A DNA stretch of 64,000 nt from Neisseria lactamica (GTDB lineage: Bacteria; Pseudomonadota; Gammaproteobacteria; Burkholderiales; Neisseriaceae), in NCBI RefSeq assembly GCF_901482445.1, contig NZ_LR590477.1:1426001-1490000 (forward strand), written 5' to 3'. A program made the translations under genes and the position numbers. Each line of letters begins with the position of its first letter. Within the stretch, counting starts at the first letter, position 1. Positions 27,970 through 36,633 of the stretch are shown here, piece by piece. The notes beneath the pieces were generated by a model. That model was not told the DNA's origin. It searched no databases and saw nothing but the letters and a program-made list of their open reading frames with translations.

Positions 27970-28361
27970 ACCAAAGCAGCCATATTTTTTATCAGGGCTG
28001 CAAAACTTATCCGAAACAACAGAAACCGCTCTGCCGTCATTCCCGCGAAAGCGGGAATCTAGAACCCAACGCGGCAAAAATTTATCCGAAACAACAAAAA
28101 TTTTTTCATCGTCATTCCCGAGAAAGCGGGAATCTAGAACGTAAAATCTAAAGAAACCGTTTTACCCGACAAGTTTCCGCACCGACAGACCTAGATTCCC
28201 GCCTGCGCGGGAATGACGGATTTTAGGTTTCTGATTTTGGTTTTCTGTTTTTGAGGGAATGACGGGATTTTGGGTTTCTGTTTTGGTTTTCTATTTTGCA
28301 GGAATGGCAAAATTTCAGATTGCGGGCATTGTTAAGTATTTCTATTTTTCACCTGCCGTAT
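27970..28361. repeat. NIME repeats between convergent ABC ATPase and ptsI
   Basis: dRS3 units lie at 28039-28058, 28114-28133 and 28195-28214. Two copies of TTATCCGAAACAACA (about 28006 and 28081) precede two of them. The rest, to 28361, is low-complexity TTTCTGTTTTGG DNA with no gene. Confidence 0.8.
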
Positions 28362-30137
28362 TTATTTCCGCCCTTTGGCTTCGGCCTCCTCCCCTGCCGG
28401 CACGCTGTTCATCTGTTTGATCAGCTTTTCCGCCTTTTCCTCGTCCTCGCAGCGGACGATTTTGGCAATCTCGTTTTCGAGCTGTGCGATATTACTGTTC
28501 AGGATGATGTTTTTGACAGGCAGGATGTTGTTGGGATTCATCGAAAAACGGCGCAGCCCCATACCCAATAAAACGCGGGTAAACGCCGTGTCGCCCGCCA
28601 TTTCGCCGCACACGGACACGTCTTTTTCCATACGGTTGGCGGTGCGGATGATGTGTTGCAGCATTTTCAATACGGCGGGATGGCCGGGGCGGTAGAGGTG
28701 TCCGATGCTGTCGTCGCTGCGGTCGACGGACAAGATATATTGAATCAGGTCGTTGGTGCCGACGGAAATAAAATCAACCGGTTTCAAAATACTGCCGACG
28801 GTCAGCGCGGCAGACGGGATTTCAATCATACAGCCGACACCGACATCGCCGAAGGCATCGCCGCGTTCGGCAAGCTGGCGGCGGGCGGTGTCCAAATGGA
28901 TCAGGCACTGGCGCACCTCGGATACGGAGGTAATCATCGGCCACATCATCCGCACGGGGCCGTGGGCGGCGGCGCGGAGGATGGCGCGCATCTGCGTGCG
29001 GAACATCACCGGCTCGGCAAGGCACAACCGGATGCCGGTCATCCCCAGCGCGGGGTTGAGGCTGCCGTTGGGCGTGCTGTTTTGCCCGAACCAGCGCGGG
29101 TTTTTATCCACGCCCAAATCAACGGTGCGGATGGTCACGCTTTTGCCTTTCATTTTTTTGACAATCGCGCTGTACACTTCGTACTGCTCGTCTTCAGACG
29201 GCATCGTATCGCGGTTCAGGTAAAGGAACTCGCTGCGGAACAGCCCGATGCCGTCTGCACCGAGATTGTGCAGCGGTTTCACGTCTTCGGCGGATTCTAT
29301 ATTTCCCAGAAGCTCGATGCAGACCCCGTCGGCGGTGGCGGCGGCGGTTTTTTTGAGCTTGTTCAACTCGCGTTTGTGGCTGCGGTATTCGCGGGCGCGG
29401 CGGCGGTATTCGTCCAAGACGGTTTCATCGGGCGCGATAATCAGGATACCGTTGATGCCGTCCACGATGACGGTTTCGCCCTCGGTAATCAGTTTGCGCG
29501 CGTTGTGCAGCCCGACGACGGACGGGATGTCCAAACTCCTGCCCAAAATCGCCGTATGCCCGGTGGGACCGCCGGCATCGGTAACGAAGGCGGCTATGCG
29601 CTGCTCTTTAAACAAAACCGTGTCGGCGGGCGAAAGGTCGTTTGCAATCAGCACGGTTTCGTCAAACAGGTTGTCGGCAACTTCCAACTCGTTGCCCTGC
29701 CCGATCAGGTTGTTGTGGATGCGGCGGACGACTTGCAGCATATCCTGTTTGCGTTCGCGCAAATAGGCATCGTCCATATTGTCGAATTGGGCGGCGAGTT
29801 TGTCGCTCTGCTGCTTCAATGCCCACTCGGCGTTGATTTTTTGTTCCCTTAAAATATCGACGGGTTCGCGCGACAAGGTTACATCGGTCAACAGCATCAG
29901 GTGCAGCGAGATAAACGCGCCCAACTCGGTTGGGGCGTTTTCGGGAATCGCGCTGCGGAGCTGTTCCAACTCTTTGCGCGTGGCTTTGACGGCGGCATCG
30001 AAACGTTCGGCTTCGGCATCGGTGTCCGCCTCCGCAACATCATACTGCGGCACTTCCTCCGTACCGCGCGCAATCAGGTGGGCGCAACCGACGGCAATGC
30101 CTTTGCCCGCCGCCACGCCGTGCAGCACGATACTCAT
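28362..30137 (-). CDS. ptsI: PTS enzyme I (phosphoenolpyruvate-protein phosphotransferase)
   Basis: Enzyme I takes phosphate from PEP onto its active histidine and passes it to HPr. The protein has 591 residues. The phosphohistidine is H194 in GGPTGHTAILGRS. The C-terminal PEP-binding TIM barrel includes LFRSEFLYLNRD, FSIGTNDL-like VGTNDLIQYILSVDRS and the catalytic cysteine in VSVCGEMAGD. The start overlaps the ptsH stop by one base. With no sugar-specific EIIBC in the window, the system probably serves regulation rather than sugar uptake. Confidence 0.96.
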   Translation of the reverse strand: MSIVLHGVAAGKGIAVGCAHLIARGTEEVPQYDVAEADTDAEAERFDAAVKATRKELEQLRSAIPENAPTELGAFISLHLMLLTDVTLSREPVDILREQKINAEWALKQQSDKLAAQFDNMDDAYLRERKQDMLQVVRRIHNNLIGQGNELEVADNLFDETVLIANDLSPADTVLFKEQRIAAFVTDAGGPTGHTAILGRSLDIPSVVGLHNARKLITEGETVIVDGINGILIIAPDETVLDEYRRRAREYRSHKRELNKLKKTAAATADGVCIELLGNIESAEDVKPLHNLGADGIGLFRSEFLYLNRDTMPSEDEQYEVYSAIVKKMKGKSVTIRTVDLGVDKNPRWFGQNSTPNGSLNPALGMTGIRLCLAEPVMFRTQMRAILRAAAHGPVRMMWPMITSVSEVRQCLIHLDTARRQLAERGDAFGDVGVGCMIEIPSAALTVGSILKPVDFISVGTNDLIQYILSVDRSDDSIGHLYRPGHPAVLKMLQHIIRTANRMEKDVSVCGEMAGDTAFTRVLLGMGLRRFSMNPNNILPVKNIILNSNIAQLENEIAKIVRCEDEEKAEKLIKQMNSVPAGEEAEAKGRK

Positions 30138-30406
30138 TATTCGCCCTCGCCGAAACAGTCGTTGATTAAGTCGGTCAGGGTGCGCATCGCTTCCGCCTCG
30201 TCCGCGCCGTCGGTTTCCAGTTCGATGACCGTACCTTTGGCGGCGGCGAGCATCATCAGCCCCATAATGCTTTTACCGTTGACGCGGCTGCCGTTTTTCG
30301 TAACCCAGACTTCGCTTTTGAATTGGGACGCGGTTTGGGTGAACTTGCTGGACGCGCGGGCGTGAAGTCCGAGTTTGTTGATGATTTCGATGGATTGTTT
30401 GAGCAT
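30137..30406 (-). CDS. ptsH: PTS phosphocarrier protein HPr
   Basis: The 89-residue phosphocarrier moves phosphate between EI and EIIA proteins. The active H15 lies in LGLHARASSKF. The regulatory S46 of the HPr kinase site lies in GKSIMGLMMLAA. It is translationally coupled to ptsI by a shared base. It lies about 70 nt downstream of the EIIA-Man gene. Confidence 0.96.
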   Translation of the reverse strand: MLKQSIEIINKLGLHARASSKFTQTASQFKSEVWVTKNGSRVNGKSIMGLMMLAAAKGTVIELETDGADEAEAMRTLTDLINDCFGEGE

Positions 30407-30474
30407 TTCGATTCCCGTTTTATGTATATCGGCAGCAGATGCCGTTTAAAATATTTTCCTGCCCTGCCGCTTCT

Positions 30475-30912
30475 TCAGACGGCATCGCCGCTGCGCCGGC
30501 ACACCAAATCTTCGGGCGCGGACGTGATGGCGAAAATGCCCTTTACCGCCGCCTCTCTAACGCATTCGGTAAAGGCGGCAAGGTCTTCCGCCGCCGGCGA
30601 ATGTTGGACGGCCTTAATCATCATCGGCGCGTTCAGCCCGGTCAAAATCGCCGATTTGTTTTCGCGCACGAGGCGGCGGGCGGCATTGCAGGGGGTTGCG
30701 CCGAAGATGTCGGTCATAATCAATACGCCGTGGTTTTCAGGAAATTCTTGCAGCGCGGCAATGGCGTTGTTGATGATGTCGTCTTGGTCTTCCGTCGGCT
30801 GCACGCCGAGTATGCGGACGTTTTCAGGCAGCCCGCCCGGAAAAAAATGATGCGCCAGCTTGCGGTAGGCTTCGCCTATGGTTTCGTGTGTGATGATTAA
30901 AAGCCCTATCAT
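30475..30912 (-). CDS. PTS EIIA component, mannose family
   Basis: A 145-residue free-standing EIIA of the mannose/sorbose type. The phosphorylated residue is H9 in LLIITHETIG. The family block VLIMTDIFGATPCNAARRL follows. It starts at ATG 30912, with a DUS near its 3' end (SGDAV). It precedes ptsH-ptsI in one unit. A lone EIIA with EI and HPr and no transport subunits is characteristic of Neisseria and points to a regulatory phosphorelay. Confidence 0.93.
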   Translation of the reverse strand: MIGLLIITHETIGEAYRKLAHHFFPGGLPENVRILGVQPTEDQDDIINNAIAALQEFPENHGVLIMTDIFGATPCNAARRLVRENKSAILTGLNAPMMIKAVQHSPAAEDLAAFTECVREAAVKGIFAITSAPEDLVCRRSGDAV

Positions 30913-30955
30913 ATTATGCGTCCTGTTCCCCGTTGTCCTGCCGGCGTATGGGCGC

Positions 30956-30987
30956 AATGCCGTCTGAAAGGCCTTCAGACGGCATTT
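30956..30987 (-). terminator. DUS-pair terminator after hpt
   Basis: ATGCCGTCTGAA and TTCAGACGGCAT with a 4-nt loop end 7 nt downstream of the hpt stop. Confidence 0.85.
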
Positions 30988-30993
30988 GCATCC

Positions 30994-31557
30994 TTATTTT
31001 CCGCCCAATGCGTAAATCTCGCCCAAATTGCGCCAGCAGCCCGCCGCGTCCATACCGTAACCGAACACATAACGGTTCGGCACATCCAGTCCGACATAAT
31101 CGGCTTTGACCGGTTTTTCTTTGTCGATTAATTTATTGGCGAACACCGCCGAACGGCAACTTGCCGCACCCATTTCCAAAAGTTTGGCTTGAATGGCGGA
31201 CATCGTATGCCCTTCGTCCAAAATATCGTCCAACACAACGACGTGCCTGCCCCGGATTTGTTCCGCATCGGGCATACGCTTCCAGTTGAACGCGCCGCCC
31301 TCCAGCTTGTCGCCGTAACGGGAAACGTGAACATAATCAAAATCTAAGGGAAAGCGCAACAGCGGCAGCAACTGCCCCGTAAACACCACCGCCCCGCCCA
31401 TCACGGGCAGCAGCAACGGATATTTATCCCCCAAATCGCGCGTAATCTCGTCCGCCACTTTTTGCAGCGCGGCGCGGCATTGCCCTTGGTCGAACAAAAG
31501 CTCGGCGTTTTCAAGCATCGCCTGTGTTTCAAGGCGTTTGGTTTCTAAATCAGTCAT
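30994..31557 (-). CDS. hpt: Hypoxanthine-guanine phosphoribosyltransferase
   Basis: A purine-salvage enzyme that joins hypoxanthine or guanine to PRPP. The 187-residue product starts MTDLETKRLE at ATG 31557. The PRPP-binding loop is VVVLDDILDEGHTMSAI. The conserved KADYVGLDVPNRYVFGYGMD region is near the C-terminus. Frames extending further upstream lack a good ribosome-binding site. It lies just after ligE in the same orientation. Confidence 0.92.
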   Translation of the reverse strand: MTDLETKRLETQAMLENAELLFDQGQCRAALQKVADEITRDLGDKYPLLLPVMGGAVVFTGQLLPLLRFPLDFDYVHVSRYGDKLEGGAFNWKRMPDAEQIRGRHVVVLDDILDEGHTMSAIQAKLLEMGAASCRSAVFANKLIDKEKPVKADYVGLDVPNRYVFGYGMDAAGCWRNLGEIYALGGK

Positions 31558-31625
31558 ATATCGGAATCGGTCGGTAAAGGGAAAATTATAAACCAAAGTA
31601 TCGGCTGCCGTCTGAACCGTCCTGC

Positions 31626-32450
31626 TCAGCGGTCGGTACGCACGCGCACAAACGTGGCGAATTTCGGCGTGCCTTTCCGCGTAAAACCACGGTAGCGGTA
31701 GGTAATCAGCGTGCCGATTTTTGGCGGATTGTCGCGGTCTTTGTCTTTGAAACCGCTGCCGATGCGGAATTCGCCGTGCCGGTTTTTGCAGCCGACCGCG
31801 CCCAGCCGTCCGGCGTTTCGCCCTTTGCCCTCATAGTGCCGCGTTACCGTGCATTCGTCGTCGTATTGGCTTTTCAGCTTCAATAATTGGCTGCTCCTGC
31901 CGCCGCTGTAACGGGATTCAGGATGGCGCAACATCACACCTTCGCCGCCCTGCGCTTCGATTTGTTTTAAAAAGTCCATCGCGTGCTGCCGGTCGCGCAC
32001 TTTGATTTGCGGGATGATGGTAATCGGCGCGTTCGGATGCGTTTTCAGCCACTGCGTTGCGACTGCCAAACGTTGGTAGAGATTGCCCTGCGCCTTGGGT
32101 ACGTCGAAAACGTGCAGGCGGATACCGCGCCAGTCTGAAGAAGCAGAACGCACGGTAGCGGAAATCTGCTCGAACTGACCGCGTCCGCTATACAATTCGC
32201 CGTCCAAAGGATAAGGCGGAAACTGCGCGGTAAAACCTTTGGGCGGCGCAAACGCATAACCCTGACGGCTTATCAGGTGCTTTCCGTCCCAATAGGCGCG
32301 CACGCCGTCGAGTTTCTCGCTCATCGCCCAGCCGGCAATGTCCTGCCCTTTGTATTCCTGCGCCAGCATCAAATCCGCCGCGCCTGCCGATACCGGGATG
32401 AAAACCGCCGTAAAAATCGGTATGATGCCCTTGATTATCTTCTTAATCAT
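31626..32450 (-). CDS. ligE: ATP-dependent DNA ligase LigE, exported
   Basis: A minimal ATP-dependent ligase of 274 residues that seals nicks in DNA. It starts at ATG 32450 with a signal peptide (IPIFTAVFIPVSAGAA), so it acts in the periplasm. The nucleotidyl-transferase motif I is SEKLDGVRAYWDG with active K46. EGVMLRHPESRY and LLKLKSQYDDE are motifs IV and V, and an OB-fold follows. Periplasmic LigE of Neisseria has been studied in relation to external DNA and biofilm, and a link to DNA uptake is plausible. It is separate from the NAD-dependent housekeeping ligase. Confidence 0.93.
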   Translation of the reverse strand: MIKKIIKGIIPIFTAVFIPVSAGAADLMLAQEYKGQDIAGWAMSEKLDGVRAYWDGKHLISRQGYAFAPPKGFTAQFPPYPLDGELYSGRGQFEQISATVRSASSDWRGIRLHVFDVPKAQGNLYQRLAVATQWLKTHPNAPITIIPQIKVRDRQHAMDFLKQIEAQGGEGVMLRHPESRYSGGRSSQLLKLKSQYDDECTVTRHYEGKGRNAGRLGAVGCKNRHGEFRIGSGFKDKDRDNPPKIGTLITYRYRGFTRKGTPKFATFVRVRTDR

Positions 32451-32539
32451 CTGATTCCCCACTATCCGAACAGGCGGCAAACCGCCATAAAACAAACGGT
32501 AAACCCGATGCCGTCTGAAAAACCGTTTAGGAACACGCC

Positions 32540-33172
32540 ATGACCCTACGTTACGAAATCCTCCCCGTTACCCCCTTCCGCCAAAACTGCACCCTGATTT
32601 GGGACGACGAAAGCGGCGAAGCCGTCCTGACCGATGTCGGCGGCGACGTGCCGTTCCTGCTGCAAGCGTTGGCAAACCGCAAACTTACGCTCACGGCAAT
32701 CTGGCTGACGCACGGCCATCTCGATCACGCGGGCGGCGTGGTCGAAATGTTGAAAACGCATAAAGTCCCCGTCCTCGGCCCACACCGCGAAGATGAATTC
32801 CTGCTCCAATCGCTGCCGCAAACCACCGCGCAATACGGATTCCCCGCCTCGCCCGCCTTTGCGCCGACCCGTTGGCTCGAAGAAGGCGAAACGCTCACGG
32901 TCGGACGCTATGCCTTTCAAGTGCTGCATATTCCGGGTCATACGCCGGGACATATCGTCTTTTATTGCGCCGAGGCGGAATTGCTGATTGCGGGCGACGT
33001 GCTGTTTTACGAAACCATAGGCAGAACCGATTTTCCGCGCGGCAACCACGCCGACTTAATCAATAATATCCGCAACAAATTATTCGCCCTCCCCGAAACC
33101 GTGCAAGTTGTCGCCGGACACGGGCGTATGACTTCCATCGGACACGAAAAACGGCACAATCCGTTTTTCTAA
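32540..33172 (+). CDS. Metallo-beta-lactamase-fold hydrolase (glyoxalase II-like)
   Basis: A 210-residue cytosolic hydrolase with the metal site THGHLDHAGG (H58, H60, D62, H63) and later histidines in HIPGHTPGHIV and AGHGRMTSIGHEK. The gene lies divergent from ligE, 89 bp apart. The substrate is unknown; such proteins often cleave thioesters such as S-lactoylglutathione. It ends in a DUS pair shared with rmuC. Confidence 0.9.
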   Translation: MTLRYEILPVTPFRQNCTLIWDDESGEAVLTDVGGDVPFLLQALANRKLTLTAIWLTHGHLDHAGGVVEMLKTHKVPVLGPHREDEFLLQSLPQTTAQYGFPASPAFAPTRWLEEGETLTVGRYAFQVLHIPGHTPGHIVFYCAEAELLIAGDVLFYETIGRTDFPRGNHADLINNIRNKLFALPETVQVVAGHGRMTSIGHEKRHNPFF

Positions 33173-33189
33173 CCGCCTTCCCTACGGTC

Positions 33190-33224
33190 TTCAGACGGCA
33201 TCATCTTCACTGATGCCGTCTGAA
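33190..33224. terminator. DUS-pair hairpin between convergent genes
   Basis: TTCAGACGGCATCA and TGATGCCGTCTGAA form a stem with a short loop, placed between the MBL gene and rmuC, which face each other. There are no strong T runs, so termination in either direction is likely but not certain. Confidence 0.7.
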
Positions 33225-33239
33225 ACGCATCCGCCTTTC

Positions 33240-35030
33240 CTATTCGGCTTCGTCAGCCGCTTCCTGTTCCGAAGGTTTGCCCAAAGCAAATGCCGTCTGT
33301 TCGTTGGCACGCTCGGTCAAATCTCGTGCAAGCTGCTTGTTTGCCTTTACCCCCAACAGACGCAGCTTCTCGGCGCGGCCGACCAGATTCCCGCGCCCTT
33401 CGGCAAGTTGCTTGAATGCCGTCTGAAAGCTGTTTTGCGCCTGATCGATGCCTTTGCCGACGCTTTCGAGCGTCTGTACAAAGCCGACAAACTTGTCATA
33501 CAGCTTGCCGCCTTCGTCCGCAATCGCCAGTGCGTTCTGATTTTGTTGTTCGTTGCGCCAAATATTCGCCACCGTCCGCAAAGTCGCCAGCAGCGTACTG
33601 GGGCCGACCAGCATAATCCGTTTGTCGAAACACTCTTGGAACAAGCCCGCGTCATTCTGCAACGCCAACAGGTAGGCCGGTTCGACGGGGATAAACATAA
33701 AGACGAAATCCAAAGTGTTCACACCTTCCAAATCGGTGTAATCCTTCAGCGACAAGCCTTTCATATGCGCGCGTATGCTGGCAACGTGTGCCGCCAGTTC
33801 GCGCGCCGCCGTATCCGCATCCGCCGCCTGCGTATAGCGCACATAAGCCGTCAGCGAAACCTTGGAATCAATCACAATCTGCTTGTTGTCGGGCAGGTTG
33901 ACCAAAACGTCGGGCTGAAGGCGGCGTGTGCCGCCGTCTTCCTCTTTTCGGACAGCCGCCGCCTGCACCACATATTCGCGCCCTTTCTGAAGGCCGGAAT
34001 TTTCCAAAACCGTTTCCAGAATCATCTCGCCCCAATTTCCCTGAACCTTATTCTGCGTACCGGTCAGCGCGTTGGTCAGGGCCTTTGCCTCGCTGTGCAG
34101 CTGCGCGTTCAACCCCTGAAGCCGTTTCAATTCGTTTTCCAAAGTCAGCCGCTCGCGCGATTCTTTATCATAGGTTTGCCTGACCAACTCGCCGAAACCG
34201 TGGATGCGTTCATTTAACGGGTTTAAAACCTGATGGAGCTGCTCCCGGTTCTGCTCGGTAAAACGGCGGCTTTTTTCTTCCAAAATCGTATTGGCAAGAT
34301 TTTGAAACTGATCGCTCAAGCTCTTGCGCGCCTCGCCCAGCAAGGACAGCTTCTCTTCAGAAGCAAGGCGTTCCTGTTCGATTTGCGTGTTTAAACGTTC
34401 GTTTTCAACCGCCAAACCCTGCGCCTTTTCCTGCAATTTAAGATACGACTGTCTCAAGTTTTCCGCTTCCGCCTCTTTTTCCTGCAAATGGGCAATCTGT
34501 TTTTCAGCTGCGGCAAAACGGTTGCCCACATCGGAAAGATCGTTTTGCACGTCGCGGACAGTTTGGCGGCTTTCTTCCAAATCGGTTTCGATTCTTTGGC
34601 GGATTTGGCGTTCCAAGGCATATTGGTCGGCAAACGCCTTCCGTTCCTGCCCGAGCTGCGTTGCCAAACGTTCGTTTTCAACCGCCAAACCCTGTGCCTT
34701 TTCCTGCAAATCGATATACGACTGCTTCAGCCGAACCGATTCCGCCTCTTTTTCCTGCAAATGGGCAATCTGCTTTTCGGCTGCGGAAAAACGGTTGCCC
34801 AAAGCATAATTTTCGTCCTGCAAATGCCGGTATTTCTCGTCCAATACCGCCAATTCCGACACGGTTTTGCCGTGCGCCTGTTCGACAAAATCACATCTTG
34901 CCGCCTTTTCCGCCAATTGCGCGTTCAAACCGGAAATTTTGCCCTGAAGCTGATTTTTCATCATCAACCACGTTATCAACACACCCGGCAACAAAGTTGC
35001 CAAAGGCAACACAAACGCCATCAATCCCAT
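33240..35030 (-). CDS. rmuC: RmuC family DNA recombination protein with duplicated coiled coil
   Basis: RmuC proteins have an N-terminal membrane anchor, a long coiled coil and a nuclease-like C-terminal domain that limits DNA inversion. The start is ATG 35030 because GGAGG lies 7 nt upstream. Residues 5-22 form a membrane helix. The coiled coil spans about 25-300, and residues 78-130 and 169-221 are near-copies (AAEKQIAHLQEKEAE, LQEKAQGLAVENERL). The DUF805-like core GNWGEMILETVLENSGLQKG, DVLVNLPDNKQIVIDSK and the C-terminus are intact. At 596 residues it is longer than the E. coli protein as I recall it, in line with the duplication. Confidence 0.92.
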   Translation of the reverse strand: MGLMAFVLPLATLLPGVLITWLMMKNQLQGKISGLNAQLAEKAARCDFVEQAHGKTVSELAVLDEKYRHLQDENYALGNRFSAAEKQIAHLQEKEAESVRLKQSYIDLQEKAQGLAVENERLATQLGQERKAFADQYALERQIRQRIETDLEESRQTVRDVQNDLSDVGNRFAAAEKQIAHLQEKEAEAENLRQSYLKLQEKAQGLAVENERLNTQIEQERLASEEKLSLLGEARKSLSDQFQNLANTILEEKSRRFTEQNREQLHQVLNPLNERIHGFGELVRQTYDKESRERLTLENELKRLQGLNAQLHSEAKALTNALTGTQNKVQGNWGEMILETVLENSGLQKGREYVVQAAAVRKEEDGGTRRLQPDVLVNLPDNKQIVIDSKVSLTAYVRYTQAADADTAARELAAHVASIRAHMKGLSLKDYTDLEGVNTLDFVFMFIPVEPAYLLALQNDAGLFQECFDKRIMLVGPSTLLATLRTVANIWRNEQQNQNALAIADEGGKLYDKFVGFVQTLESVGKGIDQAQNSFQTAFKQLAEGRGNLVGRAEKLRLLGVKANKQLARDLTERANEQTAFALGKPSEQEAADEAE

Positions 35031-35175
35031 CAAACGCCTCCAATATTCACACATTGCCACATCAAACAAGCAAGCACCCGAATGATTCTACCCACATACC
35101 CGGAAAATTCCAAAATCCAAATCTCGTTCGTTTCGTTTAGACAAAAATCCGGTTTTTTGGGGTTTCGTTTTTTTA

Positions 35176-35246
35176 AGTTTCAGTTTTTGAGTTTCAGTTT
35201 TTGAGTTTCAGTTTTTGAGTTTCAGTTTTTGAGTTTCAGTTTTTTG
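35176..35246. repeat. 14-bp tandem repeat, five copies
   Basis: AGTTTCAGTTTTTG repeated at 35176, 35190, 35204, 35218 and 35232. The last copy has one extra T and is followed by a partial AGTTTCGG. Confidence 0.85.
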
Positions 35247-35724
35247 AGTTTCGGGGATTTTTTGAATCGTCATTCCCACAAAGATGGCAATCCGGTTTTT
35301 TAGTTCCGGTTAGTCCAAATAAATTCTGAAACTTTCATTCCGCCAACCCAACGCAGGCAGAAATCCGGTTTTTTGATTCAGCCATTTCGGATAACGCCTT
35401 AGCCTGATGTTTCCGGTTTCCCGCTTTTGTGAAAATGGCGGCGGAGGGTTTTCTGTTTTCCCGACAAATGCCCGAAACCTGAAATCTCGTCATTCCCACA
35501 AAAATCCGAACCCAAAACAGAAACCCAAAATCTCGTCATTCCCGCGCAGGCGGGAATCCGGGCCGTTCGATTTCAGCCTTTTCTGATAAATACTCATAAC
35601 ATTAAATTTCCTGATTCCCACTTTCGCAGGAATGACGATATAAGCATTTTCTATTTTAATTTGCGATAAATTTCCACATCTCAAAATCAGCTTGCCACCA
35701 ATACCACCCACTTTTTCACGCAAC

Positions 35725-35764
35725 AATGCCGTCTGAAGCGCCGCAGGCCTATTCAGACGGCATT
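35725..35764. terminator. Inverted DUS pair downstream of petC
   Basis: AATGCCGTCTGAA and TTCAGACGGCATT are separated by a 14-nt loop. It lies about 70 nt beyond the petC stop and behind the stronger hairpin at 35793. Confidence 0.65.
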
Positions 35765-35792
35765 CAAGCCAATCAAACAACAAACACGACAG

Positions 35793-35822
35793 AAAAGGCA
35801 AACCACAAAGGATTTGCCTTTT
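35793..35822 (-). terminator. petC terminator
   Basis: AAAAGGCAAA/TTTGCCTTTT is a 10-bp stem whose minus-strand 3' arm ends in a U run, 12 nt after the petC stop. Confidence 0.85.
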
Positions 35823-35833
35823 GTTCCGGCTGT

Positions 35834-36619
35834 TTAGTGTACGTCTTTCCAATATTCTTTTTTCAGGAAATACGCCAAAGGCAGCATAACCGCCAATAAG
35901 AAAATCATCACGACATAGCCTATACGTTTGCGTTGCAGTTGTGCAGGTTCGCCCATATACACGAGGTAATTGACCAAATCGCGTACATATGCGTCATACT
36001 CTTTTTGGATGACTTTGCCGTTCGGCAGGCGGCGGCTGTGCAGACCGGTAGATTCCCAATACAGCTTGGGCTTCATCTCGCCGTGTTCGTCTTTCACCAT
36101 AACGGGCTGGCCTTTGGCATCCAACTCGACCGCCTGAACACCTTGCTGTTCCCACAACGGGTGGGGCATACCGACTTTATCGAATACGGTATTGTTCCAG
36201 CCGCTCGGACGGGTCGGATCTTTATAGAAGCCGCGCATATAGGCGTAAAGGTAGTCCGCGCCTCTGGAACGGGCAATCAGCGTCAAATCGGGCGGAGCAG
36301 CACCAAACCATTTTGCCGCATCTTTCGGGTTCATCGCCGAATGCATGACATCACCGACATTATCGGTGGTAAACATCAGGTTTTTCTTGATTTCTTCGTC
36401 AGTCAAACCGATGTCTTTCAAACGGTTGAAACGCATACCGCTTGCCGAGTGGCAGGATAGGCAGTAGTTGGTAAAGATTTGTGCGCCGCGCTGCAAACTT
36501 ACTTGGTCGCGCAGGTCGATATCGACTTTTTCATAGTGTCCGCCGCCGCTGGCGAATGCGGCACTCATAGGCACTGCCAACAGCAAGGCAGCAAACCGGT
36601 TTTTCAGAGTTTGTTTCAT
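35834..36619 (-). CDS. petC: Cytochrome c1 of the bc1 complex
   Basis: The haem c subunit of complex III passes electrons from the Rieske protein to periplasmic cytochromes. It has 261 residues from ATG 36619. A signal-like segment (ALLLAVPMSAAFA) is followed by the haem site CLSCH at residues 53-57. The C-terminal anchor is VVMIFLLAVMLPLAYFL. Methionine ligand candidates lie mid-protein. It is the last gene of petABC, 14 nt after petB. Confidence 0.95.
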   Translation of the reverse strand: MKQTLKNRFAALLLAVPMSAAFASGGGHYEKVDIDLRDQVSLQRGAQIFTNYCLSCHSASGMRFNRLKDIGLTDEEIKKNLMFTTDNVGDVMHSAMNPKDAAKWFGAAPPDLTLIARSRGADYLYAYMRGFYKDPTRPSGWNNTVFDKVGMPHPLWEQQGVQAVELDAKGQPVMVKDEHGEMKPKLYWESTGLHSRRLPNGKVIQKEYDAYVRDLVNYLVYMGEPAQLQRKRIGYVVMIFLLAVMLPLAYFLKKEYWKDVH

Positions 36620-36633
36620 TTTCGCTGCCCTCA

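Larger units (their letters stand above)
35031..35833. repeat. Repeat-rich spacer between rmuC and petC
   Basis: About 800 bp without a gene. It contains a 14-bp tandem repeat (35176-35246), dRS3-type units at 35538-35557 and an imperfect one at about 35613-35633, and scattered GTCATTCCCACAAA half-units. A DUS pair and a petC terminator close it. Confidence 0.8.

Noticed and set aside
28653..29852. 399-codon plus-strand frame inside ptsI
   Set aside because: Antisense shadow of enzyme I; no start context and no domain.
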